Assembly: GCF_020171945.1 (NCBI RefSeq)
Contig: NZ_JAIVAP010000018.1
Coordinates: 1-64,000 of the forward strand
Source of the DNA: Bacillus infantis
GTDB lineage: Bacteria; Bacillota; Bacilli; Bacillales; Cytobacillaceae
DNA: 64,000 bases
Reading direction: 5' to 3'
Part shown: positions 1 to 8,205 of the stretch, piece by piece
Layout of the letters: each line of letters starts with the position of its first letter
How positions within the stretch are numbered: the stretch's first letter is position 1
Notes under the pieces: model-generated
Database searches by the model: none
The model's input: the letters and a program-made list of their open reading frames with translations, nothing else
Told to the model about the DNA's origin: nothing
Position numbers and translations under genes: made by a program

Positions 1-115
<115 letters not shown>

Positions 116-129
116 GAAACAAAAAACAT

Positions 130-204
130 TCCGCAGTAGCTCAGTGGTAGAGCATTCGGCTGTTAACCGAACGGTCGCAGGTTCGAGTCCTGCCTGCGGA
201 GCCA
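130..204 (+). tRNA. tRNA-Asn (anticodon GTT)
   Basis: A 75-base cloverleaf with acceptor arms TCCGCAG/CTGCGGA, anticodon loop TGTTAA and encoded CCA. It lies 14 bases after the 5S gene and is probably co-transcribed with it. Confidence 0.97.
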
Positions 205-235
205 TCCTTAATACCGCTTAAGGTATTGGGCTAAT

Positions 236-308
236 GCTTCCATAGCTCAGTAGGTAGAGTGCTTCCATGGTAAGGAAGAGGTCACCGGTTCGAGCCCGGT
301 TGGAAGCT
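236..308 (+). tRNA. tRNA-Thr (anticodon GGT)
   Basis: A 73-base cloverleaf with acceptor GCTTCC/GGAAGC and anticodon loop ATGGTAA, giving GGT. The 3' CCA is not encoded (the gene is followed by TAT), so CCA must be added by tRNA nucleotidyltransferase. Confidence 0.94.
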
Positions 309-341
309 TATAGAGATCATAATTTGTTAAATTAATAGCAA

Positions 342-416
342 GGCCCCTTGGTCAAGCGGTTAAGACACCGCCCTTTCACGGCGGTAACACGGGTTCGAAT
401 CCCGTAGGGGTCACCA
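342..416 (+). tRNA. tRNA-Glu (anticodon TTC)
   Basis: The anticodon stem-loop CCGCC-CTTTCAC-GGCGG gives TTC. The acceptor GGCCCC/GGGGTC is followed by ACCA. Confidence 0.97.
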
Positions 417-420
417 TTTT

Positions 421-496
421 GGAGGATTAGCTCAGCTGGGAGAGCATCTGCCTTACAAGCAGAGGGTCGGCGGTTCGATCCCGTCATCCTCCACCA
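421..496 (+). tRNA. tRNA-Val (anticodon TAC)
   Basis: A 76-base cloverleaf with acceptor GGAGGAT/ATCCTCC, anticodon loop CTTACAA and encoded CCA. Confidence 0.97.
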
Positions 497-501
497 TATT
501 T

Positions 502-577
<76 letters not shown>

Positions 578-605
578 TTTCCTTTACTTATCTGTAATGG
601 AATGT

Positions 606-690
606 GGAGGGGTAGCGAAGTGGCTAAACGCGGCGGACTGTAAATCCGCTCCCTCCGGGTTCGGCGGTTCGAATCCGTCCCCCTCCACCA
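606..690 (+). tRNA. tRNA-Tyr (anticodon GTA)
   Basis: An 85-base class II tRNA with a long variable arm (CTCCCTCCGGGTTCGG region), anticodon loop CTGTAAA and encoded CCA. Confidence 0.97.
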
Positions 691-765
691 TTTTGAATAA
701 AAAACTCCAGATTTGGACAATCTTATAAATGTCCTTTTTATTTTGACCGTCAGGTCATTGATCAA

Positions 766-840
766 TGGGCTATAGCCAAGCGGTAAGGCAACGGACTTTG
801 ACTCCGTCATGCGTTGGTTCGAATCCAGCTAGCCCAGCCA
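766..840 (+). tRNA. tRNA-Gln (anticodon TTG)
   Basis: A 75-base cloverleaf with acceptor TGGGCTA/TAGCCCA, anticodon loop TTTGACT region giving TTG, and encoded CCA. The 75-base gap before it shows no further gene. Confidence 0.96.
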
Positions 841-846
841 TTTTTT

Positions 847-919
847 GAGCCATTAGCTCAGTCGGTAGAGCATCTGACTTTTAATCAGAGGGTCGAAGGT
901 TCGAGTCCTTCATGGCTCA
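847..919 (+). tRNA. tRNA-Lys (anticodon TTT)
   Basis: A 73-base cloverleaf with acceptor GAGCCAT/ATGGCTC and anticodon loop CTTTTAA. The sequence after the discriminator A is TCA, so CCA is not encoded. Confidence 0.95.
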
Positions 920-971
920 TCATAGCAGGGCAGGCCTTAGGTTGTATACCCTAAGGTTTGTCTTAATGAAT

Positions 972-1046
972 GCGGAAGTAGTTCAGTGGTAGAACATCAC
1001 CTTGCCAAGGTGGGGGTCGCGGGTTCGAATCCCGTCTTCCGCTCCA
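972..1046 (+). tRNA. tRNA-Gly (anticodon GCC)
   Basis: A 75-base cloverleaf with acceptor GCGGAAG/CTTCCGC, anticodon loop TTGCCAA and encoded CCA. Confidence 0.97.
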
Positions 1047-1052
1047 ATATAC

Positions 1053-1128
1053 GGGGCCTTAGCTCAGCTGGGAGAGCGCCTGCTTTGCACGCAGGAGGTC
1101 AGCGGTTCGATCCCGCTAGGCTCCACCA
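1053..1128 (+). tRNA. tRNA-Ala (anticodon TGC)
   Basis: A 76-base cloverleaf with acceptor GGGGCCT/AGGCTCC, anticodon loop TTTGCAC and encoded CCA. It is the last tRNA of the cluster. Confidence 0.96.
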
Positions 1129-1144
1129 TTACTACATACATCTT

Positions 1145-1176
1145 ACCTTAAACTCTGCCGGGTTTAAGGTTTTTTT
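1145..1176 (+). terminator. Rho-independent terminator of the rRNA-tRNA operon
   Basis: The hairpin ACCTTAAAC...GTTTAAGGT is followed by a run of T, 17 bases after the last tRNA. The rest of the gap up to rocF (1177-1437) has no gene that I can support. Confidence 0.9.
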
Positions 1177-1371
1177 ATGTTTAAAAATGTTATACCTTTT
1201 AACAGCTTTACATGAACCTAAAATCTAAATCTGCAGCAGCTTGTGTTAGCCGCGGGTGATCATGCCACTTTCGTTAGGATCCTTGCTGCCGATTCCTCAC
1301 GAACTACCCCTATCTTTTCATCCTTTTGATTTTTCAGAAAAGTACGCATATATATGCATGAATTTGTCGAG

Positions 1372-1400
1372 TTGAGTCATTGCTTTGAAAGCGGTTAAAA
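1372..1400 (+). promoter_or_regulatory. Possible SigA promoter of rocF
   Basis: TTGAGT and TTAAAA are separated by 17 bases and lie about 38 bases before the rocF start. The -10 box is weak. I do not see a -12/-24 SigL promoter like that of the B. subtilis roc operons. Confidence 0.4.
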
Positions 1401-1437
1401 TGAAAGCAGAACAGGGGTGAAGGAGGAACATAGAGAG

Positions 1438-2334
1438 ATGAAAAAACTATCGATTATCGGGATGCCGATGGATCTTGGGCAAATGAGGCGGGGCGTTGAT
1501 ATGGGGCCGAGTGCTATCCGCTATGCCGGTGTAAATGAACGCCTGAAAACTTTATTCGAGCACATTCATGATCTGGGTGATATAGCGATTGGACGCCCGG
1601 AAGTAGAGATAGATCCAGATACTAATCTGAGAAATCTTGAGCTGATTGCAGAAAAGACCGGCCAGCTGGCAGAAAAGGTTGACGAAGTAATCAAGGGCGG
1701 TTCGTTTCCTCTTGTGTTAGGCGGGGACCACAGCATTGCCATCGGGACGCTTGCAGGTGTATCGCGGCACTATAAAAACCTCGGAGTCATTTGGTATGAT
1801 GCCCATGGAGATCTGAATACAGCAGAAACGTCGCCTTCTGGAAATATCCATGGCATGCCGCTGGCAGCTTCACTTGGCATTGGCCATCCGCTGCTGACTG
1901 AGATTGGGGGCTACTCACCAAAGGTCAAGCCTGAGAATATCGTCATCATTGGGGCAAGAGCCCTGGATGATGGTGAGAAAGAGCTTGTGAAGGAGAAGGG
2001 CATCAAAGTATACACGATGCATGAGATTGACAGGCTCGGGATGGCAAGAGTGATGGAAGAGGCAATTGAGTATCTGAGGGACCGGACTGATGGAGTTCAT
2101 CTATCATTGGATCTGGACGGGCTGGACCCCAACGATGCACCAGGCGTTGGGACGCCAGTCATCGGAGGCATAAGCTACCGCGAAAGCCATTTGGCGATGG
2201 AAATGCTGGCAGAAGCAGAGCTGATCACTTCCGCTGAATTCGTGGAGGTCAATCCGATCCTCGATGACAAGAATAAGACGGCATCTGTAGCCGTTGCGCT
2301 GATGGGATCGCTTTTCGGCGAAAAGCTCCTTTAA
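1438..2334 (+). CDS. rocF: Arginase
   Basis: The 298-residue protein hydrolyses arginine to ornithine and urea, the first step of arginine catabolism. The manganese-binding signatures of the ureohydrolase family are present in order: GGDHS near residue 95, DAHGDLN near 120, GNIHGMP near 140 and SLDLDGLDP near 225. The length is normal for Bacillus RocF. I take the ATG at 1438 because AGGAGG lies eight bases upstream; an in-frame GTG at 1417 comes before this ribosome site. The gene stands alone between the tRNA terminator and its own terminator, without the transporter and aminotransferase genes that often accompany it. Confidence 0.96.
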   Translation: MKKLSIIGMPMDLGQMRRGVDMGPSAIRYAGVNERLKTLFEHIHDLGDIAIGRPEVEIDPDTNLRNLELIAEKTGQLAEKVDEVIKGGSFPLVLGGDHSIAIGTLAGVSRHYKNLGVIWYDAHGDLNTAETSPSGNIHGMPLAASLGIGHPLLTEIGGYSPKVKPENIVIIGARALDDGEKELVKEKGIKVYTMHEIDRLGMARVMEEAIEYLRDRTDGVHLSLDLDGLDPNDAPGVGTPVIGGISYRESHLAMEMLAEAELITSAEFVEVNPILDDKNKTASVAVALMGSLFGEKLL

Positions 2335-2348
2335 AAAAAGAAACAAAA

Positions 2349-2386
2349 AACGGTAACTTGATTTTCAAGTTACCGTTTTTTGATTA
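2349..2386. terminator. Bidirectional terminator between rocF and the Spo0E-like gene
   Basis: A ten-base stem GGTAACTTGA/TCAAGTTACC has A-runs on its left and T-runs on its right, so it can stop transcription from both sides. The last codon and stop of the opposite-strand small gene lie inside it. Confidence 0.85.
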
Positions 2387-2528
2387 AATGATTGTATTTG
2401 TTCAGCAATGAATCCAGCCTGGTACTGGCTTCGATTACGTGATTGCTGGACAAAGAGGTACGAGAAGCCAGTTGGACCATTTCCTTGCGGCACTTTTCAA
2501 TATCCTGCAACAGTTCTTGAATGCCCAT
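2370..2528 (-). CDS. Spo0E-family aspartyl-phosphate phosphatase-like protein
   Basis: This 52-residue reading frame starts MGIQELLQDIEKCRKEM and contains SLSSNHVIEAS followed by LDSLLNKY. This is the pattern of the Spo0E/YnzD family: two short helices with the SxxxV..S..LD..L..Y signature. Family members remove phosphate from Spo0A and so delay sporulation. The ATG at 2526-2528 is preceded by AAGGCAGG, a weak ribosome site. The gene converges on rocF and shares its terminator. Family membership is judged from the motif only, and its target could be another response regulator. Confidence 0.8.
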   Translation of the reverse strand: MGIQELLQDIEKCRKEMVQLASRTSLSSNHVIEASTRLDSLLNKYNHLIKKR

Positions 2529-2652
2529 TCACAAAAAACCTGCCTTTTCCTCAGCTTAATTAGTCCCTTTATACCCCAAATAAAACTTTTTAAACATGAA
2601 GAAGTAAATTTTTGTTAAAATAATAGTTATTGAGAAATTTTATATAAAAAAA

Positions 2653-2680
2653 CGAAACCTTTTCCGCTATCGATCCGTAA
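2653..2680 (+). promoter_or_regulatory. SigW-type (ECF) autoregulatory promoter
   Basis: CGAAACC and CGTAA are 17 bases apart, close to the SigW consensus of a GAAAC -35 box and a CGTA -10 box. The position just before sigW fits the autoregulation known for this operon. Confidence 0.8.
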
Positions 2681-2716
2681 TATCGTATAGCCGCATTAGA
2701 GCGGAGGTAAATAGAA

Positions 2717-3280
2717 ATGGAAGCAATCGTAAAGAAAAGGATCAAACAGGTAATAAAAGGCGATCAGAATGCTTTTGGGGAAATTGTGGAAATTTATAAA
2801 GACAAGGTGTTCCAGCTTTGTTTCCGTATGCTCGGCAACCGCCATGAGGCGGAGGATATTGCCCAGGAGGCTTTCCTGCGCGCATATATTAATATTCAAA
2901 GCTTTAATATCGATCTGAAATTTTCCACCTGGCTGTACAGAATCGCAACCAATTTATGCATTGACCGGATCAGGAAGAAAAAGCCCGACTATTTTCTGGA
3001 TGCAGAGGTTGCCGGGACGGACGGTTTGACGATGTATTCGCAGATTGCAGCGGATACCAGGCTGCCTGAGGAAGATGTAGAGAGCCTGGAGCTTCAGGAA
3101 ACCATTCAAAACGAAATTTCCAAGCTTCCTGAGAAATACAGGTCAGTAATTGTGCTGAAATATATCGAGGAGCTTTCTCTCAACGAAATAAGCGAGATTA
3201 TGGACCTGCCGCTCGGGACGGTTAAGACCCGCATACACAGGGGCAGGGAAGCTTTAAGAAAGCAGCTGCGTCATGTGTAG
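2717..3280 (+). CDS. sigW: RNA polymerase ECF sigma factor SigW
   Basis: The 187-residue protein is collinear with B. subtilis SigW and the same length. Region 2 covers the HEAEDIAQEAFLRAY and KFSTWLYRIATNL segments (about residues 40-80). Region 4 covers LPEKYRSVIVLKY to TVKTRIHRGREAL (about 135-182). SigW controls the response to cell-envelope stress and to antimicrobial peptides. GGAGG lies nine bases before the ATG. It forms an operon with the anti-sigma gene rsiW and sits directly behind its own promoter. Confidence 0.97.
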   Translation: MEAIVKKRIKQVIKGDQNAFGEIVEIYKDKVFQLCFRMLGNRHEAEDIAQEAFLRAYINIQSFNIDLKFSTWLYRIATNLCIDRIRKKKPDYFLDAEVAGTDGLTMYSQIAADTRLPEEDVESLELQETIQNEISKLPEKYRSVIVLKYIEELSLNEISEIMDLPLGTVKTRIHRGREALRKQLRHV

Positions 3281-3349
3281 AGATGGATGGCTATGCCATC
3301 TTCTTTTGCAAAAATGAATTCAGCTTATCATTTTAAGAGGGTGAGAACT

Positions 3350-3988
3350 TTGAAATGTCCAGCAGAGATTGTCGAGTATATGCACGAGTATCTAGATGAA
3401 GAGATCTCAGCCGAGCATGAACAGCAATTAAGGGAGCATTTGAGCAGCTGCGAAGAATGCCGCTCTTATTTTCATGAATTAAAGAGAGCTATTGCACTGG
3501 TGCAAAGCACTTCACATATACAAGCTCCGTCAGGCTTCACGGCTGGTGTGATGGCGAAGCTTCCGAAAGAAAAGAAGCAGGTGGGCTTCCAGCGGTGGTT
3601 CAGGCACCATCCGCTGCTTACTGCTGCTTCCCTGTTCCTCGTCCTTATGATGGGAAGTGTCGTCTCCACCTGGAATAAGGACCATAATTTTTCGGTCTCC
3701 AAACAGCCGAACCTGATTGTCCAGAATGATACGGTCATCGTGCCTGAAGGTGAAGTAATCAAGGGTGATGTTATTGTCCGCAATGGCAAGATAAAAATAG
3801 AAGGCCAGGTCGATGGTGACGTGACCGTCATCAATGGAGAGCAGTACATGGCTTCTGCAGGCCAGGTGACTGGTGATATCAAGGAAGTGAATGAAGTGTT
3901 TGAGTGGCTCTGGTATCATATTAAGAGCCTTGGCAAAGATCTAGTGAATGTGTTCGATGAGAAAGAAAAAGAGCCTGCAGCAGGCTGA
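3350..3988 (+). CDS. rsiW: Anti-sigma-W factor RsiW
   Basis: The 212-residue membrane protein holds SigW inactive until it is cut by proteases. The cytoplasmic part has the zinc anti-sigma motif H30-x3-C34-x2-C37. A single membrane helix spans about residues 88-107, and the outer part is a repeated beta-rich segment (GEVIKGDVIVRNGKIKIEGQ and onwards) as in B. subtilis RsiW. I choose the TTG at 3350 because GAGGGTG lies just before it and because the protein then begins MKCPAEIV, as homologs do; the frame stays open further upstream. The gene is followed by a strong terminator. Confidence 0.93.
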   Translation: MKCPAEIVEYMHEYLDEEISAEHEQQLREHLSSCEECRSYFHELKRAIALVQSTSHIQAPSGFTAGVMAKLPKEKKQVGFQRWFRHHPLLTAASLFLVLMMGSVVSTWNKDHNFSVSKQPNLIVQNDTVIVPEGEVIKGDVIVRNGKIKIEGQVDGDVTVINGEQYMASAGQVTGDIKEVNEVFEWLWYHIKSLGKDLVNVFDEKEKEPAAG

Positions 3989-4003
3989 TTGAATAGAGAG
4001 AGC

Positions 4004-4070
4004 AAATCCCTGTCAAACTAAGAATATCCGAATGAGCGGATATTCATTTGACAGGGATTTTTCTTTTTTT
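4004..4070 (+). terminator. Terminator after sigW-rsiW
   Basis: AAATCCCTGTCAAA pairs with TTGACAGGGATTT. An inner hairpin AATATCCG/CGGATATT lies within the loop, and the structure ends in a T-rich run. Confidence 0.9.
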
Positions 4071-4120
4071 GAATTAGAAGGCCCGCCAGCGGTTTTGCAA
4101 TATATGCCATGCCCATATCA

Positions 4121-4148
4121 TTGGTTTTCAGAGTATTTATGATATAAT
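4121..4148 (+). promoter_or_regulatory. SigA promoter of the cdaA operon
   Basis: TTGGTT and TATAAT are separated by 16 bases, located after the rsiW terminator and 68 bases before cdaA. The cdaA-cdaR-glmM genes therefore have a start of their own apart from SigW. Confidence 0.65.
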
Positions 4149-4215
4149 ATGTGAGTTACATACATTGAAAACAAAGCTAATGCTTTTTGGAAAAATATAT
4201 TTGGAGGAAGGGATA

Positions 4216-5043
4216 ATGTCGTTTGCAGATTTCTCAATTTTGAAATACCTGGCTAATATTGTTGACATTCTCCTTGTTTGGTACGTCATCTACAAGCTGA
4301 TCATGATTGTAAGGGGCACCAAGGCCGTTCAGCTCTTAAAAGGGATCTTTGTCATTCTGATCGTCAAGGTGATCAGCGACAAGTTCCAGCTGCAGACGCT
4401 TGGCTGGATGATGGAACAGGTTCTGCTATGGGGAGTCCTGGCCATCATCATTATATTCCAGCCTGAGCTCCGGAGGGCGCTTGAGCAGCTGGGGAGGGGA
4501 AGATTCTTCTCAAGAAGCAGCTCCCAGGAAGAAAATGAACAGGAAAAGATGGTGGATTCCATCACAAAGGCCGTTGATTATATGGCTAAACGCCGGATTG
4601 GCGCCCTGATTTCAATTGAACGTGAAACAGGAATGGGTGACTATATTGAAACAGGCATCCAGCTGAATTCAAAGATTTCGTCAGAGCTGCTGATCAATAT
4701 ATTCATTCCGAATACACCTCTCCATGACGGGGCAGTCATCATCCAGAGAAACTGTGTGGAAGCTGCAGCCTGCTATCTGCCGCTCTCCGAGAGCCCGTTC
4801 ATCTCAAAGGAGCTAGGGACCAGGCACAGGGCCGCCCTGGGAATCAGTGAGGTCACAGACAGCCTTACAATCGTCGTATCTGAGGAAACAGGCAGCGTCT
4901 CACTGACTAAAAACGGCGAGCTTCACAGAAGCCTGAGTTCTGAGGCATTCAAAGAGCTGCTATCCAATGAATTGATTGTCAGCCAGAAGGCGAAACAGTC
5001 TTCTTCAGCCCGCTGGAATTGGAGGGGGAAGAAAAATGGATAA
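4216..5043 (+). CDS. cdaA: Diadenylate cyclase CdaA (c-di-AMP synthase)
   Basis: The 275-residue membrane enzyme joins two ATP into cyclic di-AMP. Three membrane helices occupy roughly the first 90 residues. The DAC domain follows, with the catalytic and nucleotide-binding motifs DGAVII and GTRHRAA. It closely follows B. subtilis CdaA (YbbP) throughout. The ATG at 4216 is chosen for the TTGGAGGAAG ribosome site ten bases before it; a longer in-frame start at 4165 lacks one. Its end overlaps cdaR by eight bases, and glmM follows. This is the conserved operon in which CdaR and GlmM modulate the cyclase. Confidence 0.97.
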   Translation: MSFADFSILKYLANIVDILLVWYVIYKLIMIVRGTKAVQLLKGIFVILIVKVISDKFQLQTLGWMMEQVLLWGVLAIIIIFQPELRRALEQLGRGRFFSRSSSQEENEQEKMVDSITKAVDYMAKRRIGALISIERETGMGDYIETGIQLNSKISSELLINIFIPNTPLHDGAVIIQRNCVEAAACYLPLSESPFISKELGTRHRAALGISEVTDSLTIVVSEETGSVSLTKNGELHRSLSSEAFKELLSNELIVSQKAKQSSSARWNWRGKKNG

Positions 5044-6376
5044 GCTGATTGATAAGCTGGTGGACAACAGGTGGTTCATGAAAGCTGTGGCCCTTGTCCT
5101 GGCTTTGCTCCTTTTTGACGCCGTCTATGATGGATCGGACAATTCAAGCGAGGTCAATGTTCCGGGTGACCAGGACACGGAGCTGATTGAAGACGTTCCG
5201 GTCAAATCCTATTATGATACCGATAATCTTGTCGTCACCGGAGTCCCGGATACTGTGGATGTGAGGGTGTCAGGGCCGAAAAGCCATGTCCAGATCGCCA
5301 AGACGCAGCGGGACTTTGAAGTATATGTGAATTTGTCTGATGCCGAAGTCGGGGAAAAGCAGGTCCGGATCCTGGTAAGGGATATTTCTGACCGCCTTGA
5401 TGTAACGGTTGAACCCCGATATGCAACTGTCTCTATCCAGGAAAAAGTGACAAAGCAGTTCAAGGTCGAGCCTGAATTCAATCAGTCCCTGCTTGGTGAT
5501 GGATTTACATCTGGAGCACCGTCCGTTAAGCCTGATACTGTCAAGATTACGGGAGCCAAGGATGTGGTCGACCGGATCAGCTATGTGAAGGCAGCACTTG
5601 ATGTCAAGGGCCCGATAGAGGAATCTGTCACAGGAGCTGCAAGCATAAGGGTGCTCGACAGGGATATGAATAAGCTGAATGTAGCTGTCGATCCAGAGAC
5701 TGTAGAAGTTACCGTGTCTGTGAAAAGCCTCGCCAAAACCGTGCCGATCGATATTGTCCGGAAAGGGTCACTGCCTTCGGGTATGACGCTTAACAGTATT
5801 GAACTGGATAAAACTGAAGCGAGAATTACGGGAAGCGAAGAAGCGCTCGGCCAGACAGAAAGAGTAAGGGTTGAGGTTGACCTGGGCAAAATCACCAAGG
5901 ATGGTGTGCAGACCCTTCCGGTCATCATCCCGGACGGCATCACATCCGTTGATCCGAAGACAGTAGAGGCATCTTTGGATGTGACAGCGGAAAGCCGGGA
6001 AGATCAGGAGAATGCCGGCTCAGAGGCAGAGGAAGATGATGCTGAAGCTGAGACAGCGACTCCTCCTGCGGAAGAAACAGAGAAGGATGAAACCAAAACC
6101 TTCTCGAACCTGCCGATTGACCTCACCGGGACTGCAGAGGGATATACCGCTGCTTTCGCTGATGGAGCAGGAAGAACAAATCTGTCTGTGCAGGGGCCCG
6201 GCAGTGCCATCAATGGTCTCGGATCTTCAGATTTCAATATATTTGTTGAAGTAGGCAGCCTGTCAGAAGGGGAGCATGATGTGCAAGTAAAGGTCACTGG
6301 CCCCGATAATGTAAGCTGGAAGCTATCAAGAGAAACAGTGAAGGTTTCTATTACTCAAAATAACGAAGAAGCTTAA
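5036..6376 (+). CDS. cdaR: CdaA regulatory protein CdaR (YbbR-domain protein)
   Basis: The 446-residue protein has one N-terminal membrane helix (about residues 14-31), then several extracytoplasmic YbbR repeats. An acidic linker rich in Glu and Thr (about residues 325-360) sits before the last repeat. CdaR binds the membrane part of CdaA and tunes c-di-AMP production. The ATG at 5036 lies inside the last codons of cdaA, which implies translational coupling. It is slightly shorter than the B. subtilis protein; the linker is the part most likely to vary. Confidence 0.94.
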   Translation: MDKLIDKLVDNRWFMKAVALVLALLLFDAVYDGSDNSSEVNVPGDQDTELIEDVPVKSYYDTDNLVVTGVPDTVDVRVSGPKSHVQIAKTQRDFEVYVNLSDAEVGEKQVRILVRDISDRLDVTVEPRYATVSIQEKVTKQFKVEPEFNQSLLGDGFTSGAPSVKPDTVKITGAKDVVDRISYVKAALDVKGPIEESVTGAASIRVLDRDMNKLNVAVDPETVEVTVSVKSLAKTVPIDIVRKGSLPSGMTLNSIELDKTEARITGSEEALGQTERVRVEVDLGKITKDGVQTLPVIIPDGITSVDPKTVEASLDVTAESREDQENAGSEAEEDDAEAETATPPAEETEKDETKTFSNLPIDLTGTAEGYTAAFADGAGRTNLSVQGPGSAINGLGSSDFNIFVEVGSLSEGEHDVQVKVTGPDNVSWKLSRETVKVSITQNNEEA

Positions 6377-6412
6377 ATAAAATGTCACTATGGTTAGAAG
6401 GAGCGATTTTTA

Positions 6413-7762
6413 ATGGGTAAATATTTCGGTACCGATGGAGTACGAGGGATTGCAAATAGTGAGTTGACCCCGGAGCTGGCTTTCAAACTGGGCCGGTTTG
6501 GCGGATATGTGCTAACAAGAAATGAGGACCGCCCAAAAGTATTGATCGGCCGTGATACACGCATATCAGGGCATATGCTGGAAGGGGCCCTTGTCGCAGG
6601 ACTGCTTTCCATTGGGGCTGAAGTCATGCGCCTCGGCGTCATTTCAACTCCTGGAGTAGCGTATCTGACAAAAGCCCTGGGTGCACAGGCAGGTGTTATG
6701 ATCTCTGCTTCCCACAACCCTGTAGCTGATAATGGGATCAAATTCTTCGGGCCTGATGGTTTTAAGCTTTCAGACGACCAGGAGCTGGAAATTGAAGCTC
6801 TCATGGATAAGGCAGAAGATGAGCTTCCGCGTCCGGTAGGGGCAGACCTGGGCCAGGTGAATGACTATTTTGAAGGCGGACAGAAATATCTTCAATATTT
6901 GAAGCAAAGTGTTGATGAAGACTTCTCAGGCATACATATCGCGCTTGACTGTGCGAACGGGGCTACATCTTCACTGGCAGCACATTTATTTGCGGACCTT
7001 GATGCCGACCTTTCGACAATGGGCGCATCCCCTAACGGCCTTAACATCAATGATGGCGTAGGATCGACGCATCCTGAAGCACTTTCGGCTTTTGTAAAGG
7101 AAAAAGGGGCGGATGCCGGTTTTGCTTTTGATGGTGACGGAGACCGTTTGATTGCTGTAGACGAAAATGGCGACATCGTTGATGGAGACCAGATCATGTA
7201 TATCTGCGGAAAATACCTGAAAGAGCAGGGCCGCCTGAAGCACAACACAGTTGTGTCCACAGTCATGAGCAACCTTGGCTTCTACAAAGGGCTTGAAGCA
7301 AATGGCATTGAAAGCATCCAGACTGCAGTCGGAGACCGCTATGTGGTGGAGGAAATGAAAAAAGAGGGCTACAGCCTTGGCGGGGAGCAATCCGGCCATA
7401 TTATATTCCTTGACTACAACACCACCGGTGATGGCCTTTTGACGGGCCTTCAGCTTGCTAATATCATGCAGGCGACCAAAAAGCCGCTGTCAGAGCTCGC
7501 GAATGAAATGAAGAAGTTCCCGCAGACGCTCGTCAACATTAAAGTTACAGACAAGCACCATGTAACAGACAATGATAAGGTACATGCTGTGATTACAGAG
7601 GTTGAAAATGAAATGAACGGAAACGGGCGCATCCTTGTCAGGCCTTCCGGCACAGAGCCTTTGGTCCGTGTAATGGCTGAAGCGCCTACAAAGGAGCAGT
7701 GTGAGACCTATGTGGATCGCATAGCGGCTGTTGTCCGTGAGGAAATGGGTTTAAAGGAATAA
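6413..7762 (+). CDS. glmM: Phosphoglucosamine mutase GlmM
   Basis: The 449-residue enzyme interconverts glucosamine-6-phosphate and glucosamine-1-phosphate for peptidoglycan precursor synthesis. Visible signatures are the FGTDGVRG start, the phosphoserine loop ISASHNP (Ser near 100), the metal loop DGDGDR and the phosphate-binding RPSGTEP near the end. AGAAGGAG lies ten bases before the ATG. In B. subtilis and relatives GlmM also binds CdaA and lowers c-di-AMP output, which fits its place as third gene of this operon. Confidence 0.98.
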   Translation: MGKYFGTDGVRGIANSELTPELAFKLGRFGGYVLTRNEDRPKVLIGRDTRISGHMLEGALVAGLLSIGAEVMRLGVISTPGVAYLTKALGAQAGVMISASHNPVADNGIKFFGPDGFKLSDDQELEIEALMDKAEDELPRPVGADLGQVNDYFEGGQKYLQYLKQSVDEDFSGIHIALDCANGATSSLAAHLFADLDADLSTMGASPNGLNINDGVGSTHPEALSAFVKEKGADAGFAFDGDGDRLIAVDENGDIVDGDQIMYICGKYLKEQGRLKHNTVVSTVMSNLGFYKGLEANGIESIQTAVGDRYVVEEMKKEGYSLGGEQSGHIIFLDYNTTGDGLLTGLQLANIMQATKKPLSELANEMKKFPQTLVNIKVTDKHHVTDNDKVHAVITEVENEMNGNGRILVRPSGTEPLVRVMAEAPTKEQCETYVDRIAAVVREEMGLKE

Positions 7763-7772
7763 TAGAAGGGAA

Positions 7773-7818
7773 GATATGCATAGAGGAACGCTTTGGCGCC
7801 TCTATGCATATTTTTTTA
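7773..7818 (+). terminator. Terminator after glmM
   Basis: The stem TATGCATAGAGG/CCTCTATGCATA is followed by eight T. Confidence 0.92.
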
Positions 7819-7869
7819 TATGGAGCTCCTGAAGCTTCATGGGAAAATGTGTATTTTTTATGATATCAG

Positions 7870-7899
7870 TTGACGGATTCTCGCGTGGTGATGTATGAT
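7870..7899 (+). promoter_or_regulatory. Promoter of the glmS transcript
   Basis: TTGACG and TATGAT are separated by 18 bases, about 75 bases before the ribozyme cleavage site. Confidence 0.6.
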
Positions 7900-7967
7900 T
7901 ATCCTGTTTTTGCAAACCATAGTGCAAAGCATATTCAATAATAGAAAGGTGGGTCGTCAGGGTATAC

Positions 7968-8115
7968 TTTTAAAGCGCCTGAACTAGCCATGAGAGGGCT
8001 AGTTGACGAGGAGGAGGTTTATCGATTTTTCGGCGGATGCCTCCCGGTTGATCAAGCACAACCGAAAATCCTTCTTTAAAGCATCAAGGCAACTTGGTGG
8101 ACAAAGAGAGGGATA
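7968..8115 (+). ncRNA. glmS ribozyme-riboswitch
   Basis: This matches the glmS catalytic RNA: the cleavage-site AGCGCC (cut expected between A7974 and G7975), the conserved GTTGACGAGGAGGAGGTTTATCGA, TCGGCGGATGCC, and the CCGAAAATCCTTCTTTAAA core. When glucosamine-6-phosphate is abundant, the RNA cuts itself and the downstream glmS message is degraded. Its position directly before glmS confirms the assignment. The P1 variable arm (ACTAGCC/GGCTAGT) is intact. Confidence 0.96.
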
Positions 8116-8142
8116 TGCTCTGAATAAACAAAAACTAGAGAT

Positions 8143-8185
8143 AAGGGGGCAAGTATGCCCTCTAAAAAAGGCTTCTTGCCCCCTT
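8143..8185 (+). promoter_or_regulatory. Extra hairpin between the glmS ribozyme and the glmS ribosome site
   Basis: AAGGGGGCAAG (8143-8153) and CTTGCCCCCTT (8175-8185) form a perfect 11-base stem, followed by TTATT and then the glmS ribosome site GGGAGG. It resembles a terminator with a short T-run, or a structure that protects the message. It is not part of the ribozyme core. Confidence 0.6.
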
Positions 8186-8205
8186 TATTGGGAGGACACA
8201 GAAGT

